A stretch of DNA of 16,430 nt, taken from JBBPXY01 sp038200435. GTDB lineage: Bacteria; Actinomycetota; Thermoleophilia; Solirubrobacterales; Solirubrobacteraceae. Below the pieces are notes generated by a model. It had not been told where the DNA came from and ran no database searches. It saw nothing but the letters and a program-made list of their open reading frames with translations. Position 1 is the stretch's first letter; each line of letters opens with the position of its first letter. Shown here piece after piece: positions 7,949 to 14,796 of this stretch. The translations under genes were made by a program, and so were the position numbers. The DNA lies in contig JBBPXY010000023.1 of the NCBI GenBank assembly GCA_038200435.1, positions 1 through 16,430 on the forward strand, read 5' to 3'.

Positions 7949-8067
7949 AGGAAGGGAAAAAGGACGTCGCTCCTTCCTTGATCTGGAAACCGCGGCAACG
8001 TAGATGTCGTGGCTCCACGGCCAAGATGGGGTCGCCACCCCAGGCCCGGACGTCCACGCCGTGGAGC
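7949..8067 (+). ncRNA. Candidate structured RNA leader (unknown class) in the 7904-8147 gap
   Basis: The gap between the sortase and the FlgM-like gene contains no convincing gene but strong pairing potential. Stem A: AGGAAGG (7949-7955) with CCTTCCT (7972-7978). Stem B: GCTCCACGGC (8012-8021) with GCCGTGGAGC (8058-8067), ten perfect pairs enclosing hairpin C, TGGGGT (8027-8032) with ACCCCA (8037-8042) around loop CGCC. Competing pairs exist: the stem B 3' arm can fold locally (TCCAC/GTGGA, 8053-8065), and CCCAGG (8039-8044) can pair with CCTGGG (8079-8084). Nested plus alternative stems suggest a riboswitch-like leader, or a terminator for the sortase since TTTCTC follows stem B. The AAGATGGGGTCGCC part faintly recalls c-di-GMP-I riboswitches, but the hallmark GACGCAAAGCC is absent, so I assign no class. 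Confidence 0.4.
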
Positions 8068-8147
8068 GCTTTCTCAACCCTGGGCGTTCTTCACCCGATC
8101 CTCACCTCGCAATGGACTGCACATCAGCCGCCGAGGAGAGCCAGGAG

Positions 8148-8354
8148 ATGGGAAAAGTAGTCGACATACGTACGCTCGAGGTCAAGCGCCAGATCCGGCG
8201 CCATGAGTACGCGGTCGACGCCGGTGCGGTCGCCGAGGCGATCGTCCGGCGCCTCACCGCTCGCCGGGCCGCGGCGGGTGCCGCGGGCCCGATCGCGCCC
8301 GGCCGCCCCGTGGTTCCGACGAGCCTGCCGACCTCGTCTCCTAGCCGCTCCTAG
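8148..8354 (+). CDS. Small FlgM-like protein (putative anti-sigma factor)
   Basis: 68 aa from ATG 8148, chosen because GAGGAG (8134-8139) stands eight bases before it; in-frame ATGs at 8112 and 8004 are alternatives. Residues about 10-37 (LEVKRQIRRHEYAVDAGAVA followed by EAIVRRL) resemble the conserved FlgM segment of the form I-x-x-G-x-Y-x-VD-x-x-x-IA, which binds the flagellar sigma factor. Unlike classic FlgM, this segment is near the N-terminus and is followed by an Ala/Pro/Ser-rich tail that looks disordered. No flagellar genes are nearby, so it may control another sigma factor or be unrelated. The TAG stop shares CTAG with the thiL stop on the other strand. Confidence 0.55.
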   Translation: MGKVVDIRTLEVKRQIRRHEYAVDAGAVAEAIVRRLTARRAAAGAAGPIAPGRPVVPTSLPTSSPSRS

Positions 8355-9307
8355 ATCGGGTGCTCGAAGCCCCGTAGGGCTCGAGCGTCCGACGCCGCGC
8401 CGAAGCCGGCCCCCGGGCTGCCGGCGCGGACCTCGCCCACCCAGGTGAGACCGGCCGCCCCCGCGGCGGCTTCCGCTTCCCCTCGCCGGCGGGGTGGGAC
8501 GCAGACGCAGAGCTCGTAGTCCTCCCCTCCGCCCAACGCCAGAGCGGTTGCTTCGACGCCGAGCTGGGCCGCCACCCCGGCCACCCCCGCCTCGAGAGGA
8601 AGGTGCGATGGATCGATCTCGAGCTGGGCACCGCTTCGCCGCCCGACGTGCGCTGCATCTTCCGCGAGCCCGTCGGACAAGTCGATCATCGCCGTGGCTC
8701 CTGCCGCGGCGAGACCGAGGCCTTCGCGCAGGCGCGGCTCGGGCCGCAGATGCCGGCGGACAAGCTCGGCCGGTCCGGTGGCCCGCCCGTCGAGTACCGC
8801 CAGCCCGGCGGCGGATCCTCCGAGCGATCCGGTGACCCCGACCAGGTCGCCCGGCTGCGCCCCGTCGCGCCCGACGAGCGCCTCCTGCTCGTCAGCCCAA
8901 CCGACGACGGTCACGCTCAGGCTCAGCGCCGGTCCCGACGCGATGTCGCCCCCCGCGATCGTGACGCCGGTGCGCTCCGCCAGGGTCTCGGCGGCGTCGA
9001 ACAGCTCGAGCAGCGCCGGCTCACCGAGGCCGCGCGGAACGACGAGTGCCATGTAGGCCTCGCCGGCCTCGGCGCCCATCGCGGCCAGGTCTGAGAGCGC
9101 CCCCGCGAGCGCGCGGTGGCCGGCGTCGGCCGGCGAGGCGCCCTCGCCCAGACGGAAGTGGGTGCCGTCGATCATCGTGTCGACGGAGACGATCGCCCAC
9201 GGCCGGGCTCTGACGACAGCCGCGTCATCGCCGATCCAGCGCACCACGCGTTGCGAGCGAACGCCGAGGGTCGTCTGCAGAGCGTCGATCAGGGAGAGCT
9301 CGCCCAC
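8351..9307 (-). CDS. thiL: Thiamine-monophosphate kinase
   Basis: ThiL phosphorylates thiamine monophosphate to the cofactor thiamine diphosphate, using ATP, in the cytoplasm. Family motifs occur in order: IGDDAAVV (25-32), SVDTMIDGTHF (41-51), AGALSDLAAMGA (68-79), AGGD (118-121), VTGSLGG (158-164), IDLSDGLAEDA (208-218) and GGGEDYEL (259-266). At 318 aa the length suits the family. I chose GTG 9307, 16 bases after the infA stop and just before the conserved GELSLI start. A GTG at 9379 would add 24 low-complexity Ser/Thr/Arg residues and overlap infA, so it is less likely. Same strand as infA. The stop is embedded in the same CTAG as the convergent small gene. Confidence 0.93.
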   Translation of the reverse strand: MGELSLIDALQTTLGVRSQRVVRWIGDDAAVVRARPWAIVSVDTMIDGTHFRLGEGASPADAGHRALAGALSDLAAMGAEAGEAYMALVVPRGLGEPALLELFDAAETLAERTGVTIAGGDIASGPALSLSVTVVGWADEQEALVGRDGAQPGDLVGVTGSLGGSAAGLAVLDGRATGPAELVRRHLRPEPRLREGLGLAAAGATAMIDLSDGLAEDAAHVGRRSGAQLEIDPSHLPLEAGVAGVAAQLGVEATALALGGGEDYELCVCVPPRRRGEAEAAAGAAGLTWVGEVRAGSPGAGFGAASDARALRGFEHPI

Positions 9308-9323
9308 GCGACGAGCCCGACGG

Positions 9324-9542
9324 CTACCGGTGGCGGTAGACGATGCGCGCGCGGTCGAGGTCGTAGGGAGAGAGCTCACAGCGCACCCGGTCGCCCGGCA
9401 GGATCCGGATCCGAAACCGGCGCATCTTCCCGGCGACGTGCCCGAGCACGACGTGATCGTTGTCGAGCTTCACGCGGAACATCGCGTTGGGCAGGGCCTC
9501 GACGACCTCACCCTCGAATTCGACTTTCTCGTCCTTGGCCAC
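9324..9542 (-). CDS. infA: Translation initiation factor IF-1
   Basis: 72 aa from GTG 9542, starting M(V)AKDEKVEFEGEVVEALP, exactly the length of canonical IF-1. The S1/OB-fold signature is clear: LPNAMFRVKLDN, GHVAGKMRRFRIRILPGD and the ELSPYDLDRARIVYR end. IF-1 binds the 30S A site and helps IF-2 and IF-3 in start selection. An upstream TTG (9551) would add three residues, but GTG aligns with the usual MAK start and lies 7 bases after TAGGTT, a possible -10. The common MRRNFIRI segment reads MRRFRIRI here. The gene sits between a penicillin-binding protein and thiL, not beside the usual rpmJ-rpsM ribosomal genes, so it may be a second copy. Confidence 0.95.
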   Translation of the reverse strand: MAKDEKVEFEGEVVEALPNAMFRVKLDNDHVVLGHVAGKMRRFRIRILPGDRVRCELSPYDLDRARIVYRHR

Positions 9543-9549
9543 GCGCAGC

Positions 9550-9555
9550 AACCTA
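9550..9555 (-). promoter_or_regulatory. infA: Putative -10 element for infA
   Basis: TAGGTT on the minus strand, followed by seven bases and then GTG 9542. No Shine-Dalgarno is present in the gap. The layout supports a leaderless infA transcript and the 72-aa start. Lies in the 45-base gap after the penicillin-binding protein stop, which is on the same strand downstream... of a gene read away from it only in order, since that gene is transcribed first toward infA. Evidence is a short motif only. Confidence 0.35.
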
Positions 9556-9587
9556 CCAATGCCCCGCAGAGGGGTGGGAGCGGCGAG

Positions 9588-11759
9588 CTACTTGCCGTTG
9601 CCCTTCGCGCCGCCGCCGCCGTGAGTGGCAGGGGGCTTGGGCGGAGTCGGGGGTGTCGGCGACGTGGGCGCAGGCACCTTCGGCGCCGCCTGGGGCGGGG
9701 TGGCGTAGTACTTGGGGTTGTAACGCGGCGTGGGGACGATGCTGCCGGAGCCATACCCGCCGCCAGAGCCCCGGCTGCCGGAGCGCCCCGAGGTGCGGCG
9801 AGAGCCCGTCGAGGCGTAGCGCCCGAAGAACGGCGAGGACTGGAAGGAGCCGCCCGTCTGGGAGAAGTCCTGGCAGAAGGACCCGTGGGCCATGTTCATG
9901 TAGTCGTGCCAGATCTGCGCGGGGAAGGTGCCGCCCGCGACCTCGATGCCGTGGACGCTGGTCATCGGGATGGGCGGGTTGGGATAGCCGACCCAGACCG
10001 CCGAGGAGAGGTGTGGCTCGAAGCCGACGAACCACGCGTCCTTGTAGTCGGAGGTGGTGCCGGTCTTGCCCGCGGCGGGGCATCCGTAGGAGGCCGCCGT
10101 ACCCGTGCCGGACTGGACGTTCTTGGTCAGGATGTCGGTGGCCTTCGCGGTGACCGCCGAGTCGAAGGCCTTCACCCGGCGTGGCTTGCCCAGGTTGTCG
10201 ACCTCACCGCTCGGGTGATCGACTCGCGTAATCGCGATGGGCTTGTTGCGAAATCCCCCTGAAGCGATGGTCGCGTATGCACTGGCCATCTCGAGCGGGG
10301 AGACTCCAACGCCGAGGCCGCCGAGCCCCTCGGCGGGCAGCGCCTCGAGCTTCGAGGTGATGCCCATGTCGTACGCGGTCTGGCGCACGGCCTCGGGCGT
10401 CACGTCTGCGTCGAGTTGCGCGTAGACCGTGTTGTCGGACTTGAGCGTCGCCTGTACGAGGTTTATCGAGCCGTTGTAGGACTTCGCATAGGTCTCGACC
10501 TTGTAGGTCGGGTAGCCCTTGAGCCAGCCCGGCTCGAGCGGGCGCGAGGTGTACGACGTCGATTCGGGGTCGATGCCCTTGCGCAGAGCGGCCATGAGCA
10601 CCATCACCTTGAACGTCGAACCGGGCTGGCGGTGGGCCTGCGTGGCGTAGTTGAAGCGCGTCTTGCCGTAGGTGGCCGACGAGGCCATGGCCCGGATGTA
10701 GCCGTTGCGCGGGTCGATCGAGACGATCGCCGAAGAGGGGTCACCGACCTGGTTCAGCTGCCCGGCGATCGCCTGGCGCGCCTCCTTCTGCAGCTTTAGA
10801 TCGATCGTCGTGTGGATCCTGAAGCCGCCCGCCCGCACGGTGTTGACGCCGTAGCGGCGGTTGAGCTCGTCCTTGACGTAATCGAAGAAGTACTGCTCGC
10901 GCCGGGCGGTGAAGTACCGGTTGAGCTTGACGCCAAGCGGTGATTCGGCCGCGCGCCCCGCGCGCTCGGGGGAAAGCACCCGAGCCTTGACCATCGCGTT
11001 CAGCACCTCGTTGCGGCGGTTGAGCGCAGCCGACTTGTCGAGGAATGGGTTGTACTGGGACGGTGCCTGGGGGAGGCCCGCCAGCAACGCCGCCTGCGGC
11101 AGCGTGAGCTTCTGGACGGGCTTGTCGAAGAGCGTGCGAGACGCGGCCTGCGCGCCGACCGTCGTCTGCCCGCCGACCGTCGCGTAGGGGACGTTGTTCA
11201 GGTAGGCGCTCAGGATCTGATCCTTGTTGTGCTTCTTCTCGAACTGCTCGGCCAGCTTGGCTTCCTTGATCTTGCGAGAGAGCGTCTTCTCGTTGCGCTG
11301 CTTGGGGATGTAGAGGTTGCGCATGAGCTGCATCGTGAGGGTGGAGCCGCCCTGCACGGCCTTGCCCTTGCTCGTGATGTTCGCCACGCCCGCGCGCACG
11401 ATGCCCTGGTAGTCGACGCCCTTGTGCCTGTAGAAGCGGCGGTCCTCGATCGCGACCGTCGCCTGCTTGAGCACGCGCGGCAGCTCGGAGTCCTTCACGG
11501 GCTCGCGGAGGATGTCGGACTGTATGAAGCCGAGGCGCGATCCGTCGGCTGCGTAGACCACCGAGTTGGTGCCCTCGTCCTGAGGCTTGAGCGTGCTGAT
11601 GTCGGGAGCCGACTCCGCCACGGCGACGACCCATCCGACGACCGCGAGGGCCACGAGCAGACCGGTGGCTCCCACCACCAGGAACGAGACCATGAACCCG
11701 CGGCGCACGGGGTGGCCGCGGTGGCTCTTGCGGCGCTTCTGTCGCTCTCGGCGGCTCAT
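9588..11759 (-). CDS. Class A penicillin-binding protein (transglycosylase/transpeptidase)
   Basis: 723 aa from ATG 11759. Order: basic cytoplasmic tail (1-22), one transmembrane helix (about 23-48), GT51 glycan polymerase (about 65-245) with catalytic Glu105 in IEDRRFYRHKG, QGGSTLTMQL (136-145) and KIKEAKLAEQFEKKH (163-177), then a transpeptidase domain (about 315-625) with Ser381 in STFK, SDN (441-443) and KTGT (565-568). It polymerises lipid II and cross-links peptidoglycan outside the membrane. The tail after about 630 is low complexity, rich in Ser/Gly then Pro/Thr, ending in a GGGG stretch. Upstream in-frame codons to 11915 exist, but their Arg/Pro-rich translation does not look like protein. 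No Shine-Dalgarno is seen at 11759, so the exact start is moderately sure. Confidence 0.95.
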   Translation of the reverse strand: MSRRERQKRRKSHRGHPVRRGFMVSFLVVGATGLLVALAVVGWVVAVAESAPDISTLKPQDEGTNSVVYAADGSRLGFIQSDILREPVKDSELPRVLKQATVAIEDRRFYRHKGVDYQGIVRAGVANITSKGKAVQGGSTLTMQLMRNLYIPKQRNEKTLSRKIKEAKLAEQFEKKHNKDQILSAYLNNVPYATVGGQTTVGAQAASRTLFDKPVQKLTLPQAALLAGLPQAPSQYNPFLDKSAALNRRNEVLNAMVKARVLSPERAGRAAESPLGVKLNRYFTARREQYFFDYVKDELNRRYGVNTVRAGGFRIHTTIDLKLQKEARQAIAGQLNQVGDPSSAIVSIDPRNGYIRAMASSATYGKTRFNYATQAHRQPGSTFKVMVLMAALRKGIDPESTSYTSRPLEPGWLKGYPTYKVETYAKSYNGSINLVQATLKSDNTVYAQLDADVTPEAVRQTAYDMGITSKLEALPAEGLGGLGVGVSPLEMASAYATIASGGFRNKPIAITRVDHPSGEVDNLGKPRRVKAFDSAVTAKATDILTKNVQSGTGTAASYGCPAAGKTGTTSDYKDAWFVGFEPHLSSAVWVGYPNPPIPMTSVHGIEVAGGTFPAQIWHDYMNMAHGSFCQDFSQTGGSFQSSPFFGRYASTGSRRTSGRSGSRGSGGGYGSGSIVPTPRYNPKYYATPPQAAPKVPAPTSPTPPTPPKPPATHGGGGAKGNGK

Positions 11760-11817
11760 AGGGAGGGGTTCCGGCGGGGTCCACGCGGGCGGCGAACGCC
11801 AGCGAGATCTTCTGTGA

Positions 11818-11823
11818 AGGGTA
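11818..11823 (-). promoter_or_regulatory. Possible -10 element for the penicillin-binding protein
   Basis: The 124-base gap between the divergent penicillin-binding protein and HAD genes holds TACCCT on the minus strand. It would give a leader of about 50 bases before ATG 11759. No -35 or operator is clear, and nothing else stands out in this gap. Confidence 0.2.
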
Positions 11824-11883
11824 GCCCCGAGAGGGTTCGGGCTCGGCGGTTGCCCTCCTCCAGCGACCTGACAGCATCGAAGG

Positions 11884-12567
11884 ATGCGCGCCGTGCTCCT
11901 CGACGCCTTCGGCACCCTCGTTCGCCTCGACTCGCCCGAGGTGGCGTTGCGGGGCGAGCTTGGGCGCCGGGTCGGACTCGATGTGAGCGAAGAGGAGGCC
12001 GCCGTCGCGTTGCGCGCCGAGATCGCCTACTACCGCGCCTATCACGACGAGGGCCGTGACCCAGCGAGCCTCGCGGGCCTGCGCCGGCGCTGCGCCGAGG
12101 TGCTGCGGGCGAACCTGCCCGGAGCCGCGGATGCGCCGCTCGGCGAGGTGACCGCCGCTCTGTTGGGGGCGTTGCAATTTGTGGCCTTCGCCGAGGTTCC
12201 GGACGCGCTGCGAGCGCTGCGAACCGGCGGCGCCCGCCTGGTCGTGGTCAGTAACTGGGACGTGTCGCTGGGCGCCGCGCTCGATGCCGCGGGCCTCACA
12301 CCGCTCCTCGACGGCGTCGTCTCCTCGGCGGAAGTGGGCGCGCGCAAGCCGGCCACCGCGATCTTCGGGCGCGCGCTCGAGGTGGCCGGCGCGTCCCCCG
12401 CGGAAGCGGTACACGTCGGCGACTCGGCCGAGTACGACGTGGCGGGCGCTCGCGCGGCGGGTATCGAGCCGGTGCTGGTGGTGCGCGACGGGGCGCCAGC
12501 TCCGCCCGGCGTGCTCACGGTGCGCGGTCTCGACGGGCTCGCAGCCGCCCTACCCTTCGACTCGTGA
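11884..12567 (+). CDS. HAD-superfamily hydrolase
   Basis: A 227-aa Rossmann-like hydrolase. Motif I is LLDAFGTLV with nucleophile Asp7; the usual second Asp is Phe9, as in haloacid-dehalogenase-type members with D-x-[YF]-G-T. Motif II is VVSNWD (121-126), motif III Lys155 in GARKPATAIF, and motif IV HVGDSAEYDVAGA (177-189) with Asp180 and Asp185. A helical cap spans about residues 15-100. The start is supported by GAAGG close before ATG 11884. The last four bases are shared with the GTG start of the membrane protease (GTGA), implying coupled translation. It could be a phosphatase or a dehalogenase-like enzyme; lack of the second Asp leans away from a standard phosphatase. The substrate is not predictable. 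Confidence 0.88.
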   Translation: MRAVLLDAFGTLVRLDSPEVALRGELGRRVGLDVSEEEAAVALRAEIAYYRAYHDEGRDPASLAGLRRRCAEVLRANLPGAADAPLGEVTAALLGALQFVAFAEVPDALRALRTGGARLVVVSNWDVSLGAALDAAGLTPLLDGVVSSAEVGARKPATAIFGRALEVAGASPAEAVHVGDSAEYDVAGARAAGIEPVLVVRDGAPAPPGVLTVRGLDGLAAALPFDS

Positions 12568-13472
12568 GCAGCCCCCCTCCCCCTCACCCTGCGCGGCCCC
12601 CGATTCCGCTTCCGCCGCCTCCGCTCCCGCCGTCCGTCAGCGGCGGGGTGGCGGTCGTTTCAGGCGCACCGCCGCCGTGGCCGCCGTGGAGTGCGGCCGC
12701 CGCGCTCTTCACCGCGGTGGGCGGGACCCTGCTCGTGGGCATCATCGTGGCGGTCGCCGCCGTGGCGGCGGGCGCCAAGTCCGGCAATCTGCCTTCGTGG
12801 GTCGGGATCGTCTCCTCCTACGGCGGCGACGTCGTGCTGATCGCGTGCGCGCTCGGGTTCGCGGGCCTGCGCGGGCGCATTCATCGCTCCCAGCTCGGGC
12901 TACGAGCCCCACAGGCCGTGCTGCCTGCCCTCGGGCTCATGGTGGCGGCCGGGGCCGCCGTCTTCGTCTTCGGGCTCGTGTGGCAGCACCTCGTGCACCT
13001 CGAGCGGCAGGAGGACCTGACGAAGAAGCTCGGCGTGGATGACGGTACGGGTGCGCTCGTCGCCATCGCCGTTCTCGTCTGCGTCGCGGCGCCGATCGCG
13101 GAGGAGACGTTCTTTCGCGGGTTCTTCTTCGGCGCGGTTCGTAACTGGCGCGGGGTCTGGCCGGCGGCCATCATCACCGGCCTGGTTTTCGGAGCCGTGC
13201 ACGTCGGCTCCTACTCAGTCGCCTACCTACCGCCGCTCGCGTTCCTCGGGTTCGCCCTCTGCCTCGTTCGCTGGCGCACCGGCTCGCTCTACCCGTGCAT
13301 CGCCCTGCACGCGATGAACAATGGGCTCGCCTTTGCGGTCCTGCGTCACTGGACGTGGTGGCAGGTGATCCTGACGATGCTCGGCGCGCTGCTCGCTGTC
13401 GGCGTCGTGGTGCTGGGCGCGGTGAAAATTTCCCAGCGACACCGAGCCCCGTCGCATACGATGACGGCATGA
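12564..13472 (+). CDS. CPBP-family intramembrane glutamic protease (CAAX protease/bacteriocin-processing type)
   Basis: A 302-aa polytopic membrane protein with the Abi/CPBP catalytic motifs: Glu180-Glu181-x3-Arg185 in APIAEETFFRGFF, His213 in GLVFGAVHVGS, and His249-x3-Asn253 in ALHAMNNG. These form the glutamate-based active site of this family within the membrane. The first 45 residues are very proline-rich (HPARPPIPLPPPPLPP) and precede the first helix at about 45-70, so the N-terminus is probably a disordered cytoplasmic tail. Start GTG 12564 overlaps the HAD stop, and the TGA overlaps the transpeptidase ATG (ATGA), so all three genes look co-translated. Substrates are unknown; the downstream wall-crosslinking gene makes an envelope role plausible, by inference only. 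Confidence 0.9.
   Translation: MSSPPPPHPARPPIPLPPPPLPPSVSGGVAVVSGAPPPWPPWSAAAALFTAVGGTLLVGIIVAVAAVAAGAKSGNLPSWVGIVSSYGGDVVLIACALGFAGLRGRIHRSQLGLRAPQAVLPALGLMVAAGAAVFVFGLVWQHLVHLERQEDLTKKLGVDDGTGALVAIAVLVCVAAPIAEETFFRGFFFGAVRNWRGVWPAAIITGLVFGAVHVGSYSVAYLPPLAFLGFALCLVRWRTGSLYPCIALHAMNNGLAFAVLRHWTWWQVILTMLGALLAVGVVVLGAVKISQRHRAPSHTMTA
13457..13462 (+). promoter_or_regulatory. Putative internal -10 element for the L,D-transpeptidase
   Basis: TACGAT inside the end of the membrane-protease gene, six bases before ATG 13469. It matches TATAAT at four positions. It would allow a leaderless transpeptidase transcript in addition to read-through from the upstream pair. Confidence 0.3.
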
Positions 13473-14470
13473 AGCGCTACCCCGCCACCCTCGCCCTCAC
13501 CGTTCTCCTCCTGCTTGCGTTGCCAGCGCTGGCCTCCGCGATCACGCTGACCGGCACCGGAACCCCCAAGCCCAAGCCCCCGCATAAGCAGGCCGGCGCC
13601 CGTATGTACCTCTCGCTCGAGCACGCGATCAAGGCGGGCCACAACCGCCTGGCGCTCACCGGGCGCGCGGTCACGGTCAAGGGCGTCCTCTCGCCCTACG
13701 TGAAAGGGCAGAAGGTGGTGGTGAAGATCAGCCTGGGGGGGCGGCGCATCGCGACCAAGACGCTGAACGTCGCGCGGTCGCGCTCGGGCCGCCTCGGCAA
13801 GTTCTCGCTCAAGGTGAGCAGCGGAACGGGCGGCCATCTCGGCGTAAGGGTCGTGCACGGGAAGACGCGCGACCAGCGGCGGGCAGAGGGGTCGGCTCAG
13901 ATCCTCGTCTACCGGCCTCTGCTGCGCCTGGGTTCGAGCAATCTCCTTGTCGCCGTCATGCAGCGCCAGCTCGCGGGCGAGGGCTACCCCACACCCAAGA
14001 ACGGGTCGTTCGGGGGCACCACCGCGCGCGCCGTGCTTGCGTTCAACAAGAACAACGGGTTCGCCCGCAACTCCACCGCCGACCGGCGCGTGATCGGCAT
14101 GCTCCTGGCCGAGCGGGGCGGGTTCCACGTGCGCTACCCCGGGCACGGGCGCCACGTCGAGGCCGACCTCTCCAAGCAGGTGCTCGCGGAGATCGACGGC
14201 GGCCACGTGCATGCCGTCTACGTGACGTCGTCGGGCAAGCCCTCGACGCCGACCGTACTCGGCTCCTTCCGCTTCTACCGCAAGCAGCCGGGCACCAACT
14301 CGCACGAGATGGTCGATTCGACCTACTTCATCGGCGGCTACGCGATCCACGGCTACAAGAGCGTCCCCACCTACGCGGCGAGCCACGGATGCCTGCGCAT
14401 CCCGATCGCCGACGCGCGCACCGTCTACAACTGGACGCGTATCGGCGACCGCATCGACGTCTACCCGTAG
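13469..14470 (+). CDS. Exported L,D-transpeptidase (YkuD) with peptidoglycan-binding domain
   Basis: 333 aa from ATG 13469, selected because it opens a clear Sec signal peptide (MKRYPATLALTVLLLLALPA then LASA, cleavage about 24). Next come a Pro/Lys linker, a beta-rich Ig-like region (about 45-148), a PG_binding_1-like domain (about 152-215, LGSSNLLVAVMQRQL then GSFGGTTARAVLAFNKNNG) and the YkuD domain (about 220-333). The catalytic motif is intact: His294 in AIHGY and SHGCLR (305-310) with Cys308. These enzymes make 3-3 meso-DAP cross-links or attach proteins to peptidoglycan and resist most beta-lactams. The start overlaps the protease stop (ATGA). Its end overlaps a possible convergent gene by ten bases. 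An active enzyme is expected. Confidence 0.93.
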   Translation: MKRYPATLALTVLLLLALPALASAITLTGTGTPKPKPPHKQAGARMYLSLEHAIKAGHNRLALTGRAVTVKGVLSPYVKGQKVVVKISLGGRRIATKTLNVARSRSGRLGKFSLKVSSGTGGHLGVRVVHGKTRDQRRAEGSAQILVYRPLLRLGSSNLLVAVMQRQLAGEGYPTPKNGSFGGTTARAVLAFNKNNGFARNSTADRRVIGMLLAERGGFHVRYPGHGRHVEADLSKQVLAEIDGGHVHAVYVTSSGKPSTPTVLGSFRFYRKQPGTNSHEMVDSTYFIGGYAIHGYKSVPTYAASHGCLRIPIADARTVYNWTRIGDRIDVYP

Positions 14471-14796
14471 AACCGCGGGTGGCGGGGGGTAGGGCTGAGG
14501 CCCAGCATCGCTGTGACTCGCTGAATGAGTCGCGGGCCGACGGCGAGCGGTGGATCGTCTCGGGGGACGATGATGCCGGCTAGCAGGTAGTCCGGATGGC
14601 CGCTCCGGGCCTCCGCTCGCTCGGGGAGCTTCACGCGACCAGCGAGGCGGGAGCCCGCCCGGCGCAGGGAGACGATCCGCGGCCGAGCAACGTTCTCGCC
14701 GTGCCTCCGTACGGCGCCGGTGCGTAGCTCCGACGCGTCGTGTCCTTTTCTGTCCACGGGCGACGGCGTCGGCCGGGTGTGGACAGGAAGGGCCAT
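14461..14796 (-). CDS. Possible hypothetical protein, converging on the L,D-transpeptidase
   Basis: An open frame of up to 111 codons that I do not recognise. The C-terminal half (VKLPERAEARSGHPDYLLAG, then a IIVPRDDPPLAVGP stretch) has GC-rich third codon positions like its neighbours (about three quarters or more over 40 codons checked), which favours coding. The stop lies in CTACCCGTAG, where the transpeptidase on the other strand also stops. The upstream part runs through the dyad repeat block (14741-14792), so the ATG at 14796 is doubtful and the true start is probably inside. It could be a repeat-associated gene, a gene remnant or chance. If it is not real, 14471-14740 has no other gene I can see. 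Confidence 0.35.
   Translation of the reverse strand: MALPVHTRPTPSPVDRKGHDASELRTGAVRRHGENVARPRIVSLRRAGSRLAGRVKLPERAEARSGHPDYLLAGIIVPRDDPPLAVGPRLIQRVTAMLGLSPTPRHPRFYG

Noticed and set aside
7949..8067. c-di-GMP-I (GEMM) riboswitch
   Set aside because: AAGATGGGGTCGCC is suggestive of its 3' part, but the hallmark GACGCAAAGCC and the tetraloop-receptor layout are not found. Kept only as an unclassified structured leader.
9308..9379. Longer thiL starting at GTG 9379
   Set aside because: It would overlap infA by over 50 bases and add a Ser/Thr/Arg stretch not expected in ThiL. GTG 9307 fits the family start.
11760..11915. Longer penicillin-binding protein from 11915
   Set aside because: The added residues are Arg/Pro-rich with no domain character and overlap the HAD start region. 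ATG 11759 leads straight into a basic tail and membrane helix.
10741..12414. A 557-codon minus-strand frame across the penicillin-binding protein and HAD genes
   Set aside because: Out of frame with the clear GT51 and transpeptidase motifs, and low complexity.
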